Assembly: GCA_963931865.1 (NCBI GenBank)
Contig: OZ007505.1
Coordinates: 7,747,415-7,811,414, forward strand
DNA: 64,000 bases
Source: Axinella damicornis
Lineage: Eukaryota > Porifera > Demospongiae > Axinellida > Axinellidae
Direction: 5' to 3'
The position numbers were made by a program, and so were the translations under genes. The notes below the pieces were generated by a model. The model saw only the letters and a program-made list of their open reading frames with translations. It was not told where the DNA came from and did no database searches. Below, piece after piece: positions 21,901 to 35,300 of this stretch. Positions within the stretch are counted from its first letter, which is position 1. Each line of letters starts with the position of its first letter.

Positions 21901-24900
21901 TCGGACCCAGACCCAACCAACCCCAGCACGGATCGCTTTCAGTATTTTAGTATACTGGAAAAGATACATGCGCTGGATAAACGGTCTGGGAACGAGACTA
22001 GCAATTGACATGACGTTACATCCATATATGATTTGAACTCGCGGAAGTTCTCAGGTCAATTCTCCTAAGGCCTGGGAACAAGGCTAGGAGGTAAAGACTA
22101 ACACTTCTTTTATTTCAATACTGCTGCCCAAGATATACGTACAGTATCCCAAGATATACAGTATGCCAAGAGCACATGATGACATCATCGTCATTCCACC
22201 ACAATAACGATGATGTCATCGTGCACTCTTGAGTGCACCCAACAGTATTCAGCTAGTTACCATAGAACCCACCACAATCCATCTGAGAGGAGTCACATTC
22301 TCAAGAATACACCCATTACATATACCTACATTTAACCTTGGCTTCTTGGGAGGGCATGCCCCCATCGATATCCCTGGGGTGCCCCCCAAACTTTATAGCT
22401 TGCTTACCTTTGGCAAAGAATCGGCTGGGGTCTGATGCATCTTTCTCAAATGTCTCTAATCTGGATAGGAAGGATTCCCGCTCCTCAACCGCACTGCAAG
22501 CACTTGTCCACAGTTCCAGAGCCTGTGTGTGTGTGTGTGTGCATGTGCGTGTGTGTTTATTTTGTAATTAGTTTTGAAGCTGATTAGCTTCTGCACCTTC
22601 AGTGAGGGATGCCAGCAACTGTCCATTCTCCAGAGTACCTTAACGCTGGTACAGCCATTCATGCAGTGTTGTTTTAGAACTCTAAAAATGCAATTAGAAA
22701 CTAAAACTAAGGTATGACTATCTTAGTTGTTAACTAAAACTTTACAAGTAACAAGCGCCCATGCATGCTAACATCGTTTGGGGACATTACAATGAAGTTG
22801 AACAGAGAGGTGCTCATGACCAATGATGGTATATAGGTAGTGCCAAGTGAGTCAGTTGGCATCAGTTGAGGCTTATACAATGGACAAACCGCCGACCAAA
22901 AACCACTCAATCATTGAACTTGTATATTTGAGAAACTTATGGAGAATGACAAGAACAAATTTACAGAGCTACAAGTACCATCTAGCCTTCTCCGTCTGAT
23001 GCAAGAACACAGACATCACCTAACCATCCAGAGAAATCTGTTGTTACCGAACATGTCTGGAGTGCTGGCCACCGAATAGGCGAAATCTGTTGTTACCGAA
23101 CATGTCTGGAGCGCTGGCCACCGAATAGGCGGGGATGGCATCACGAGGTGGAGCTCGTTGCCAGGAGCAGAGCGTATGGAGAGGAGCAACGTTCACGGAG
23201 ATGGACTCCTGAATGTTTTAAGCTACACTTGCAGACTCTTTAGGAGTAGCTAATTAAACAACTGTAGCATGTTGTGTGCCCTGAAGAAGGCTAGCACACA
23301 GTCTAGCTAAAAAAAAAAGCGTTTGCAAAATATTTTCATATAATTACAGTTGCCACTGGTTAGGATCATGACTTTTCTAAGCTCCTCTGCTGTATATGCA
23401 CAGGCCCAGTGATCAAAAGGTCTCCTAAATCCAGATGTAGGAGAGTGAGGATTGGAAGGCATGATATGATACATGAGGAGTGGAAGGCATGATACGATAG
23501 GAAACCTCCTAGACCTTCTTTCGTATGTGTGCTTAGAATAGCCTCGTTCCCAGGCCATCGCCCAGCTTTTCGTCACTTACAGTATGGATTATTGCGAGCA
23601 GTTCTTGGTGAACACTGCAGTTCTGTACTTACATGCGACTGGTCATCCGCAATTGTTAATTGGAACGAGCTGTAATATTTAGCCTGCGCTACCGGCGAGT
23701 AGCACTATAGCACCAGCTACCGTACCAGTATAGTGTGGTTGCCACTTGACAATCATCTGCAGCCAGCCCATGAGCCCCGCCTACGTCCTGATTTCCGGCC
23801 GCACGGTACGTCAGCAATTTACGTTGCGCCTCGCGCACGGCAGCATAACAGAAACCACCGTTTGTGTTTGCAGCAACATTTTGCAAAGAAGCGGCCGACG
23901 TTCGTTACGGCAGTACATGTATTCATTGCGATGGCCAACTGTTTCCCACGACAAGGTTGCAATTCTCGGGCTTGGCTCGGAAAGGTGGAACTAACTGCGT
24001 TATTACTGGTCGCCCTTCTAGTTACTCTATGCGCGATCCGAAGCACCAGTCTGGGTCCGAGCAGCCGGTACAAAGTTAAACTGCGAAGAAGCCTGAACAA
24101 CAGCCTAGTGAGTACGGACGGAGTGGACGGAGAACCCTTTTTCATTTCGCCTGTGGGCTCTGGCAGTGGCGAATCGCCACATCGTTGTGGTGTTGCAACC
24201 AGGCTCTTCACAGACTCGATAAACCGACTGGAGGATGTATCGACTCACTGTGTTGAGGCGGTTGCCTTCAGCAATTGTTGCCAGCTGATGTTCGTGCAAG
24301 TGCGTATGTCCGGGGTTTACAAGATCGCTGGCCGACTATCGTACTGCGACATGGAGACTGACGGTGGGGGGTGGATTGTGATTTTACGCAGGGTCGGAGG
24401 GAAAAGGTCTTTCAACAAGAATTGGAGAAAGTATGTGAAAGGATTTGGAGTTCTCGACAGGGACTTCTGGCTGGGATTGGATGCAATGCACCAGCTGACC
24501 ACGGAAGCGAGGACCGAGCTACGTGTGGACTTACGACACCAGAACGGGACGTGGTTTTACGCGCACTATTCCACATTCCATGTGGCAGGTGCTCGAGACT
24601 ACTATCGGTTGACCGTCGAAGGCTACGACAATCGCAGTAGTACTACTGACGCCTTCAAAGAGCACAATGGTAGGCCCTTCAGTACGTTAGACAACCCCCA
24701 CGGCCCTTTCGCTAGGATTTGTGCTGACCGGATCCAGGCTGGATGGTGGTACAAGTACTGTGGATTGACGGTCCTAACTGAACCATACTACGACGACGAA
24801 GTACCATTAGGTGTCCGTTGGCGTCATGGCGAATGGGGTTACAATGAACGTTTCACTTACGTAGAGATGAAGGTTCGGCCAAAATCATGGATCTGTAAGG

Positions 24901-27371
24901 GCCCTCTCAAAAATCCACTCCAATCCGAGAACTTTGATATTGAAGGACTACTGTGAAAATTATTTCCAGGAAACCTGAACATGCCAGTTGCCAATCTTCA
25001 GCTCAATCGTACAGTATATGCATTCTGATCTCCATTATACTTCATCCTAAAAGCTTAAGCCATCACTGAAGCCAACTTCATTCACTTTACATCTGCTTTT
25101 ATATTTACGTGTTGGTGCATGGCATGTATACCATACCCTACAGCATAATTCAGTGGATATTCCGTCCTCTGTCCTATATAGTATACCCTGTATATCATGA
25201 TGGCAACAATCACTTATCCTGATTTGTATACTAGCAATCACACTTCATCCTGTTCTGTATACTAGTATACACATGAATTTTTTGAGAATCCATGCAGTGT
25301 GGTAAAAAACTCATGACGAACTAGTGTACACACTGCACGAAGCTTACTAGACTTTGCTTGGCTGCAAGCTGGTGACTGCTGTATTTGATGGCCATGTCCA
25401 TTTGCTGTGCCTCAGGAAAGTGCAATCTGGTCCATACAGTGTGTAAAATGTGCTGAAGTTGGACTGCCTGCGTTGGGTGCAGAAGAGGTTATGGACATCA
25501 ATACAAAATTTGGAACTGAGCAGTCCCATAATTCCTCAATTCAGTATATGAGGATAATATCCAAACTCAACTCATTTGGGTGGGGTGATGTCAGCATGCC
25601 TAAAGCACTCGATGTTACTATCGCACAGCAGTGGTGTAGCTAGGATTTCTGTGATGCAGGGCCAGCCGAAGGCAGTTAATTATAGAGGTGCGTAGTGCTG
25701 ATCTGCGTGGAAATTTTTTTATCATGGTCATGCATTTTTCGGATACCTAGATGCATGGGCTCTCGTAGCACTGCCACTACTTTCTGGTTTCATGCAATCC
25801 GTGAATGTCTCCCTCTCGACGTGGAAAGGAAATGTAAGCTGGTAGCCCAAGCAGGTTTTGCCAATGCCAAGAGTTTTGCCATGCTCCCTTCTGCGTACTG
25901 TCTTCTTGGAGCACTCCAGTAGACTCCGTTGCCTTCGAGGTTTCGCTATTTAGTACACATGGCTTACTATACTAAATTGCACGTGAAAAAAAAAAATTAT
26001 GTGACGATCATATTGACGCCTGGGCCCGTGTTTGGCTATGCCACTGTTGCACAGCAAACACGGGTATGTTAACATACCTGTGTTTGCTGTGCTACAAGAA
26101 CAACCATGCCTATATATATATACCTTAGCCTCGTTCCCAGTCCCACGCCCAAGTTTTCGTCGCTTGCAGTTCGGTAAAGTACTGCAAGTGACGAAAAAGC
26201 TGGGCGATCCAGTCCCACGCCCAGCTTTTCGTCGCTTGCAGTTCGGTAAAGTACTGCAAGCGACGAAAAGCTGGGCGATGGCCTGGGAACGAGGCTACAT
26301 ATACCTTGTGTTCGTTTTCATCAGTGGTTTCACCTGCAGACACAAGAAAAAAGGACTTGTGTCACCTAGGTAACTATGCAATTTACCTGTGTACCCAAAA
26401 AGTGTGTTTGCAGGTACTGAATAGCCCCTCCCTGTTCGAGCCTCACCAGATGTGTTAAAAGCCTATAATAATCATTGAGCACAAACACCTCACGGGCATG
26501 TTCTGCCCTTCCTCTAGTCTTCAGTGGCACCGCCCTGCCGCTTTCTCCCAAGAACCCAGCTCACTTCACTGACCGTCATCACTGGAGGAGGTTCCAGGCC
26601 CAGGGTCACCTCCTAGCCCCCCCATCATCACTGCATTCACATTCCACATCCCGGCTTCATAGTGACTCTTCTGTTCATGTAGTCTCTGCCATCTGGCTTC
26701 CTTGGCCCTAGTGGAGAGAAGTAACCATTAGTGCACAAACAATTACACCCACTGCAAGCCACTGGTGATATTGAGTGAGTGTTGGTGTCAACAGAAGTTG
26801 ACAGCATGGTGTTTTCACGCAGCTACAAATCTGTCAAGAAGTTAGCTTCGCCCCCAGCTTTTCGCCACTTTCCGAAAACGACACAGGCCTGGGAATGAGG
26901 CTACAAACAAGTAGGAGTCCTGTAAGTGGGTTTGGTATGTTCTCTCCAATGTGAGAAATGTACCAACTCCTTAAAGAGCCCGTAGACAGCAGTGGATCAA
27001 CTTGTTTCATGGTGGCACAGTGATGTAATACAGGGACTGGAATCACTGGCCATGGATTGCAATGTGTATGCTGCACCTAAACACGAAGTCTGTCCTCATA
27101 CAGGTCCGTAACCATGGTACCTGGTCATGTGAGGGAATACACACTCTCTATTATGGTCATGTGATAATTGGACCCCCTCTGCTGTATCTGCTGGACTGGT
27201 TGACCTACTTCAGTTTATCGTGGAGAATAGCCATTTGCTCCCTCCTCTCCTTCTCCTCCTGTTCAGCCTCCGAGTCATTGCCATCAGAGTCGTACAGGTG
27301 GTACACCAGGTGAAGGTAGTCTGACTCCTGTGTGTGGGTGCAGGATATAGTGTGTGTGTGTATGTGTGTGT

Positions 27372-27456
<85 letters not shown>

Positions 27457-30400
27457 GGGGGAGACGTAGAGATATAGAGATGGAGGAGTGTGGGTGACAA
27501 CCTGAATCTGAAAGCAGTAATAAGGCCATGGAATACCGGAATGACCTTTGAACCCATTGCCAAAAATGAGGAAGTCCCAGTGAACTTGCTTAGGGGTCCA
27601 ATGGTCATCAAAACCACAATGATGGGCATTTGGTGTCCCTCTTTCTTCAAAATTCTGATAAAGTAATTCCTCGACTTGTATCTCTACACAAGCCTGTCTA
27701 AATCAACTCCTGTCGGTCAAATGTCTTGTTCCCAGGCTCTCTCTCTGAAAGGAAAAGAGAGCCTGGCAACATGGGGGGGGGGGGGGGGGACCGTGGACTT
27801 CCGCCACCAGGATTCTGTCAGATTGCAGAACAAAACCACATGAACACGTGACTATTTTATGGGTGTGTTTACCTTTGCTGCCATGCTCAGAAACGAACAA
27901 TTACAAGTGTTCAAGAGGGCCACTGATCTGAGTTCGCGGATCTCGACGACGCCAAGAAAACAAGATTGATACTTGAAATAGCATGTGACTGATCTGTAAC
28001 TCATGCGACATTCACCATAAAGTAGGCATGACCTTCATGTGAGGAGACGGTTGTCTGTGAAGTGCAGAAAGGACTGCATGCAGTTGTCTTACCATGGATA
28101 ATAGAGCGCACTCTATCAATCAGTGCACCACCAGTGCACAACCAGTGCACTCAGTGCACCACCAGCGCACTCAGTGCACCACCAGTGCACTCAGTGCACC
28201 ACCAGCGCACTCAGTGCACCACCAGTGCACTCAGTGCACCACCAGTGCACCACCAGTGCACCACCAGTGCACTCAGTGCACCACCAGTGCACTCAGTGCA
28301 CCACCAGTGCACTCAGTGCACCACCAGCGCACTCAGTGCACCACCAGTGCACCACCAGTGCACCACCAGTGCACTCAGTGCACCACCAGTGCACTCAGTG
28401 CACCACCAGTGCACTCAGTGCACCACCAGTGCACTCAGTGCACAACCAGTGGACTCAGTGCACCACCAGTGCACTCAGTGCACCACCAGTGCACCACCAG
28501 TGCACCACCAGTGCACTCAGTGCACAACCAGTGGACTCAGTGCACCACCAGCGCACTCAGTGCACCACCAGTGCACTCAGTGCACCACCAGTGCACTCAG
28601 TGCACCACCAGTGCACTCAGTGCACCACCAGTGCACTCAGTGCACCACCAGCGCACTCAGTGCACAACCAGTGGACTCAGTGCACCACCAGTGCACTCAG
28701 TGCACAACCAGTGGACTCAGTGCACCACCAGTGCACTCAGTGCACCACCAGTGCACTCAGTGCACCACCAGTGCACCACCAGTGCACTCAGTACACCACC
28801 AGTGCACTCAGTGCACTCAGTGCACAACCAGTGGACTCAGTGCACCACCAGTGCACTCAGTGCACCACCAGTGCACTCAGTGCACCACCAGTGCACCACC
28901 AGTGCACTCAGTGCACCACCAGTGCACTCAGTGCACAACCAGTGGACTCAGTGCACCACCAGCGCACTCAGTGCACCACCAGTGCACTCAGTGCACCACC
29001 AGTGCACTCAGTGCACCACCAGTGCACTCAGTGCACCACCAGCGCACTCAGTGCACAACCAGTGGACTCAGTGCACCACCAGTGCACTCAGTGCACCACC
29101 AGTGCACTCAGTGCACCACCAGTGCACCACCAGTGCACTCAGTGCACCACCAGTGCACTCAGTGCACAACCAGTGGACTCAGTGCACCACCAGCGCACTC
29201 AGTGCACCACCAGTGCACTCAGTGCACCACCAGTGCACTCAGTGCACCACCAGTGCACTCAGTGCACCACCAGTGCACTCAGTGCACCACCAGCGCACTC
29301 AGTGCACCACCAGCGCACTCAGTGCACCACCAGCGCACTCAGTGCACCACCAGCGCACTCAGTGCACCACCAGTGCACTCAGTGCACCACCAGTGCACTC
29401 AGTGCACCACCAGCGCACTCAGTGCACCACCAGCGCACTCAGTGCACCACCAGCGCACTCAGTGCACCACCAGTGCACTCAGTGCACCACCAGCGCACTC
29501 AGTGCACCACCAGTGCACTCAGTGCACCACCAGTGCACTCAGTGCACCACCAGCGTACTCAGTGCACCACCAGTGCACTCTGCACCACCAATGCACCACA
29601 AGTGCACTCAGTACACTCAGCTGAAAACGTATCGGTGAGTACAGTAGTCCAGTCCCCCCTCCCCCCTCCCACACAACACAACTGCCTACCACTCATAAGC
29701 CAGCTGTCCAAAGATGGGGTTTGATACTCATAAGTGGGTGTCAATGTTCTCATAGGACTAGGTGGGGTAATTTAAAACTTGGGGTGCTTCTTGAGAATCA
29801 ACAGCAGCTGCCTTCTGGCCTGGTTCCCCGTACCATTCAGTAACGGCTTGCAGTATGCAAATACGGGCGGGGAAGGCCTGGGAGATCTGGTCACATGTGG
29901 TGCGATCAGGTAGACAGATGGCAGACACACGAGGGGCAATGTACAATGAAGAATCTCAATGCCCATTCTGTATACATTGTCCGTCCAAAGACTGCGTTCA
30001 CAAGGCAGATGTTCATTACTGTTTGTTGTTCATAACACTGGTGACGAATCAACGTGAAACAGACGCTATAACAGTTGGGCAACACCCTTACCCTCTGTCT
30101 ACCCGACGTCACCGCACGTGACCAGATCTCCCAGGCCTTCCCCACCATATTTGCACATTAGTACTGCAAACAATCAAATACTGGCGGTGGGAATGGCCTG
30201 GGAACGAGGCTAGCTACCTTCCACATTCCTCCATACAGGTACATATACTTAAGCAGCAATAGTAGTCCTGCCTCATTCCCTGGCTACTCACTTCTCTTGA
30301 TGCATATTTGAGGTAGTCTTCAGAATCAATGGTGGACCTCCACCAGTTGAGCCATGTGGTGTAGACTCTTGTCAACTGAGCAGTCCGGGGGGAGAGGGGG

Positions 30401-32258
30401 CCTGACCCCAGCGTGATCTGAGAGGGGTGATCAAGATGAGCAACCCAAAATGAGGCAAATGCTGGTGCAATAGAATAAACTAGGTCTTCACATGCTAACC
30501 CTGTTTCCATGGCAACATCTAACAGCTAGTGCACACTCCACCGCAAAATGGCCAAGCAAACTCAATTTTACCACCCACAATAATTGGCTTTGAAATGGAA
30601 GGCGGGGAGGAACAAAGCAGGAGGTGACCTTAATAGCTTGGGGTTGATATTTTAATTTTAAGATGAAAGGAACTGTCAGAGAGCCCCAGAATTAGATTTC
30701 AGTTAAAAGTTCCATAATGGAACCCTTACTCCTTTGTGATGGTTTGTGGGCAAATACAGGCTATCCTACCAGGTGGAGACACTCAAGAGCCCAGCCCTAG
30801 ACCAACTGAGAAGTGTTGGTGCTTGGGTGAAAACACTTTATAGTTTTCATTCCCTATACAAGAACAATTCTGTGCTAGGATTTGGTTTTTAGTGCATGCA
30901 GTCATACAAAATCACAATACAGGCTGGAATCCAGTACTTTTTGTACTGCAACGAAATGTCTGAGCGGGAAGGCCTGGGAATAAGGTAACATAGCCTCATT
31001 CGTACCCACGCCCCGCCCTGCCCGGGGCCTGGGTACGAGTACGAGGCTACAGGTAACATATTACTGTCCTATACTAGTAGTACCACAAGTGATGTAGGTG
31101 TGAGTGCAATGCTCCATTTGTCCCAGTGTCTATGCTTTCACTTGTAAACTTTAAAGAGACATGCTGTACTTGTAATTAACACTATGGGCTTGGGGACTTC
31201 GTCACTTGGGCTCACACCTTTGTGTCTCGGGCCGTTCACAATACATAAAGCACTGCATACTATGCTCTATCTATCTGTTCACAATACATAAAGCACTGCA
31301 TACTATGCTCTATCTATCACTGCATACCATGCTCCATCTATTACAAGGGATACTATTCCTAAATGTACTTAGCAGTTTGCCTAATATTCTTCCAATGATA
31401 AGAACAGCAAACACTCCATTATTTGCAATAGAGATGCTCCTTTTAGTTTTGTATATTGCAAGACATGCAAGACACATGCTCCAGTTAGATTGAGTCCACT
31501 GGATCTGCCTACAATGCTTTCATTGCAGCTCTGTTCACCCCATGATGCAAGGGCACGTAAGTAGATGGCACCCACAGAGGGGTGTGGTCTACTTACTGGT
31601 ATGCACTCTTGTGTGATGTCACATACCGCCTACGATCGATCGATCGATCGATCGCAATGACAGCCTACCAGAAGACAAAAACACTAACTCCACCACCAAG
31701 GTGAGTTTCTGCAATAGTTTTACGTACAATTGTTTTATAATAAACACTAGCGGTCATGATGGTGCAGTCAGAATACCTTGTTCAGAATGCTCAAACCTAG
31801 TCTAGCCACTAGCCCATCGCCACCAGGCCGGTTACTTTGCCGCGCGCCCCAGTTGACCGGCCGAGCAGAGAAGGGCTAGTGGCTAGACTGGCTCAAACCT
31901 TACATCCCCCCCCCCCCCCCCCCCCCCCCCTAGACATTAATCGTTTCCCTACAAGGAGTGTTGAGCAACTAGTCTTACACTCACTTGGAACTGCTGCAGG
32001 TCGGGTCCTTGGTACTGATTACTGCAGGAGAAGTATACAGACATTGGATCAAAAACTTCCACCAGGCTTCGACAAAAAATAAAGGGATTTAGCAGGCAAA
32101 ATGGCTAAAAGGGGGTAGTATGACGAAAGTGATGTTACGTACATGTTCCGTGTGAGGCACATTATGCGCGTGCGTATGCCTAGTAGGTACTCACTTCACC
32201 ACTTTGAAATGGATCCATCATGGCCACACCCACACACCCACCCCTCTCTCTCCCCCCC

Positions 32259-32318
<60 letters not shown>

Positions 32319-35300
32319 ACACACAGCCACACACACACACACACACACATGCACAAACACATACACAAACACAGCATGTACACAAACACAGCACGTACAC
32401 ACACACATAGTACACATATGCACACATGCACACACACACATCCCCACGCACCAACACACCTGGAAGAGAAGGCTGCGGACAGCATATTAGTACTTCCACT
32501 GACATCCACCTGGGACTGGCACAGGTTTTGAGTTGAATCCAATAGCTGTCCCCCACCCCCACTGGGAGCCGTCAACCCCGCAGCACTAACATCCAACTCC
32601 TGCAACTGTATCCTCCCACTCCCGCCCTCCTCCGTCCCCTCCTCCTCCCCCTCTCCTTGTAGTTGTTTGCTCTGCACTGGCGTACTGTCATGCAGGAAGC
32701 TGTTATCACTACCAGTCAAGCAGGAAGTAAGGTGCGAGTGAGAAGGTTCCACCCAGCTCCCAAACTGCGTAAGACCAGCTGCTCCACTGGGGCTCCCGAC
32801 CAGCTGTTGTACGTCAGTACCACCATCCTCATCAGACTCTCTGGGTTCAGGAAAGAAGCTTCCGGAGCTGAATACAGGCATGCTGCTGTCCAGTAGGGCA
32901 CTGCTGGCGGTAGCTCTGGGAGGCGAGAGGCTGGCCATGGACTTGACATGCATGGAAGGGTGGGAGGATGAAGGCCCAGATGCATGTCTAAAGGAGGGGG
33001 AGGAAGATAAGAGGGAGTACTTTTCTTAATATCTACACTTTGTAGGATATGATCCATTCTAACTTCATGAATACTCACGCTGCACCATTTGTTGCAGGTT
33101 GGTGACATGGTGCATGTCGTTTAGGTCACTACCAAAGGGCGAATTATGAAACATGTAGATAAAAGGGTGGAGTCACACTATTGGCAGTGGCGATTTTAAG
33201 GGGGGGCCTGGGCCCCCTCTGTCTCAATCACACATAGGTAAGTACACGTGCAGACTTGTACGTATGCGTATTGATGCTCCTACACATGGCAGCCTGGCAG
33301 CCTCAGCAGACTGACAGCGCCAGAGTAGCTCTGTTGTTAGTAATAGATCATGCTTGAGCCAAAACCTTCTAAAGTACTTTAGCAAGCCGCCCGGCCCCCA
33401 AGCTGAACTTGGTGGTACCACTACCAGTGATTTGTGTTTGCTGTATGGAGTCTGAAAAAGCGAGCAGATGCGATCTCAGAGGTCCTAAATTCCAAACGTT
33501 CCTGGGGGAGGGGGGGGCATGCTCCCAGACCCCCCTACAAGGGTGTGCTTTGCACGCCAGCCGCCTACTACCATCAAAACTTTTACATGCTTTGGGATAA
33601 TAGGCTTCTCCACAGCCTGGGCCCCCCTCTTCAGTTTCCTAGAATCACCACTGACTATTGGGCCCAAACAATGGCAAGGTGACCTCATTTCATGGGGAAG
33701 TGTCTTCTTCTATACCTACACTGTACCAATTGACAAATTGGTATCCATCCCAACTCTTAAAGCCTAATAATACATGACAGGCTCATCAAAGTTCCTACAC
33801 TTAACAGGAGTGAAGAAAGTAAGCACAGCACCAAGTGGTCACACAGTCTCATTCCCCACAGATTCATTCCTAGGCCATTCCCATTCCCACAGAATCATTC
33901 CCAGCTCCTGATCACATATTGTAACAATCAAAACGTGGGGGTGGAGCCTCATTCTCGACCAGTGTTTGTTGCTTGGACAGCTTTAGTACGTATACTCATC
34001 AGGTCTGGGATGTACGTACGTAGCATTCATACATGTTGTGAGAATGTTCTTTATCTGAGAATTGGTAGCTACAATCATGGTGATGAATTGGGTAGGGAAT
34101 TTCAATGTTTACTGAAAAATGTCTTGCACTTTCACAAATGTTTCATCCAGGTATGGTACCTAGCCTAGCTCTCAGGCAGTAGGAGAAATGGCCTGGCAAC
34201 TTATGCGAATTCAAACTGCTACTTCCGCTGGCAGAAAGTTGGCTCTACCAATCAGACTTCAGAACGCTGTCAAACGAACCCAATTGTGTCATCATGCGTT
34301 AAAACGTCGCAGTCATGACCATTCATTGCAACAGTCGATCGCTCGATCGCACTATTGTAGGCACCCTGCAAGATGATTTCGACTTCTGCTTCCCTTCTGT
34401 AGCAGAACATGCAGCAAACAGTTGCTTCCACGAGCAGGAAAGGACTTCTCAAAAATCATGTGCCCTTCACTGCTTGGATGAGATACGTACGCAATTGCCG
34501 TGACATTACATCTGCATACAGTTTGAACTCGTGGAAATTGCCAGGCCATTTCTCCTACGGCCTGGGAATGAGGCTAGTATGGTAGCAGATAATCTCCTAA
34601 CTGAGTATGGCTCACTGGATGGTGAGGTAAGGTAGCTGGTCCATTGTGGGCACAGAGGGAATGCTGCGCTCCAGCGGACTGTCACTGCCGTGCCCTCTTC
34701 CACTTCCCACTTTCTCCCCCTCCTCCCGTTGCCGTGCTCTCAAGTCGAGCTCAGCCAGACGCTGGGCACGCTTCTCACTCAGACCGTGCACGTGTGCCTG
34801 GAAGGTCAACGGTGAGAGGGAGAAATAAACCTCTGAAGATTCATTCAGAATTTGAACTGAACAGTATCCAATCACTAGGTGTTTGACCACTCCCACATTC
34901 GGTTACTCACCATTCTGAAATAATATCATTCTGCAGAATCGTACTACAATCTTATTGGTCACGATATATTGAACACACTGGGTGCCTACATGCCACACTG
35001 ACCTGCAGCAGAGGGTGGAGATCTTCTGCTCCATTCTGCAGTGAAGATGAGAGACAGCACGTCTGCATACCAGTACAGAGGGACAGCAACATGCACCCAT
35101 AGTTTACTGAGCAAGATTACAGACTTTACACTTCCATAGTTACACAAGCCAAGAATACTGGTTTATGAACTGAAGACAAACCAATGTCACTGGAGTGACA
35201 GAGTGCTTATGCTTACATTCAGGTTGGCTGATGTGAGGAGAGAGGGACGAAGGGTGCTCAGTCCATGTAAGTCCTCAGAGAGCTCCTTGAAAGTATAGTC

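Noticed and set aside
26305..26333. 29-bp candidate CCDC87 exon with good splice signals
   Set aside because: It breaks the reading phase; exon 26387-26511 joins 25348-25452 directly in frame and matches the family better.
28118..29620. CRISPR-like direct repeats
   Set aside because: Units are contiguous with no unique spacers; eukaryotic minisatellite.
28062..29724. Three overlapping plus-strand ORFs of 514-533 codons (Cys/His/Ser/Pro-rich)
   Set aside because: They are the three frames of a 20-bp tandem repeat lacking stops. The peptide has a 20-residue period and the array sits in a CCDC87 intron.
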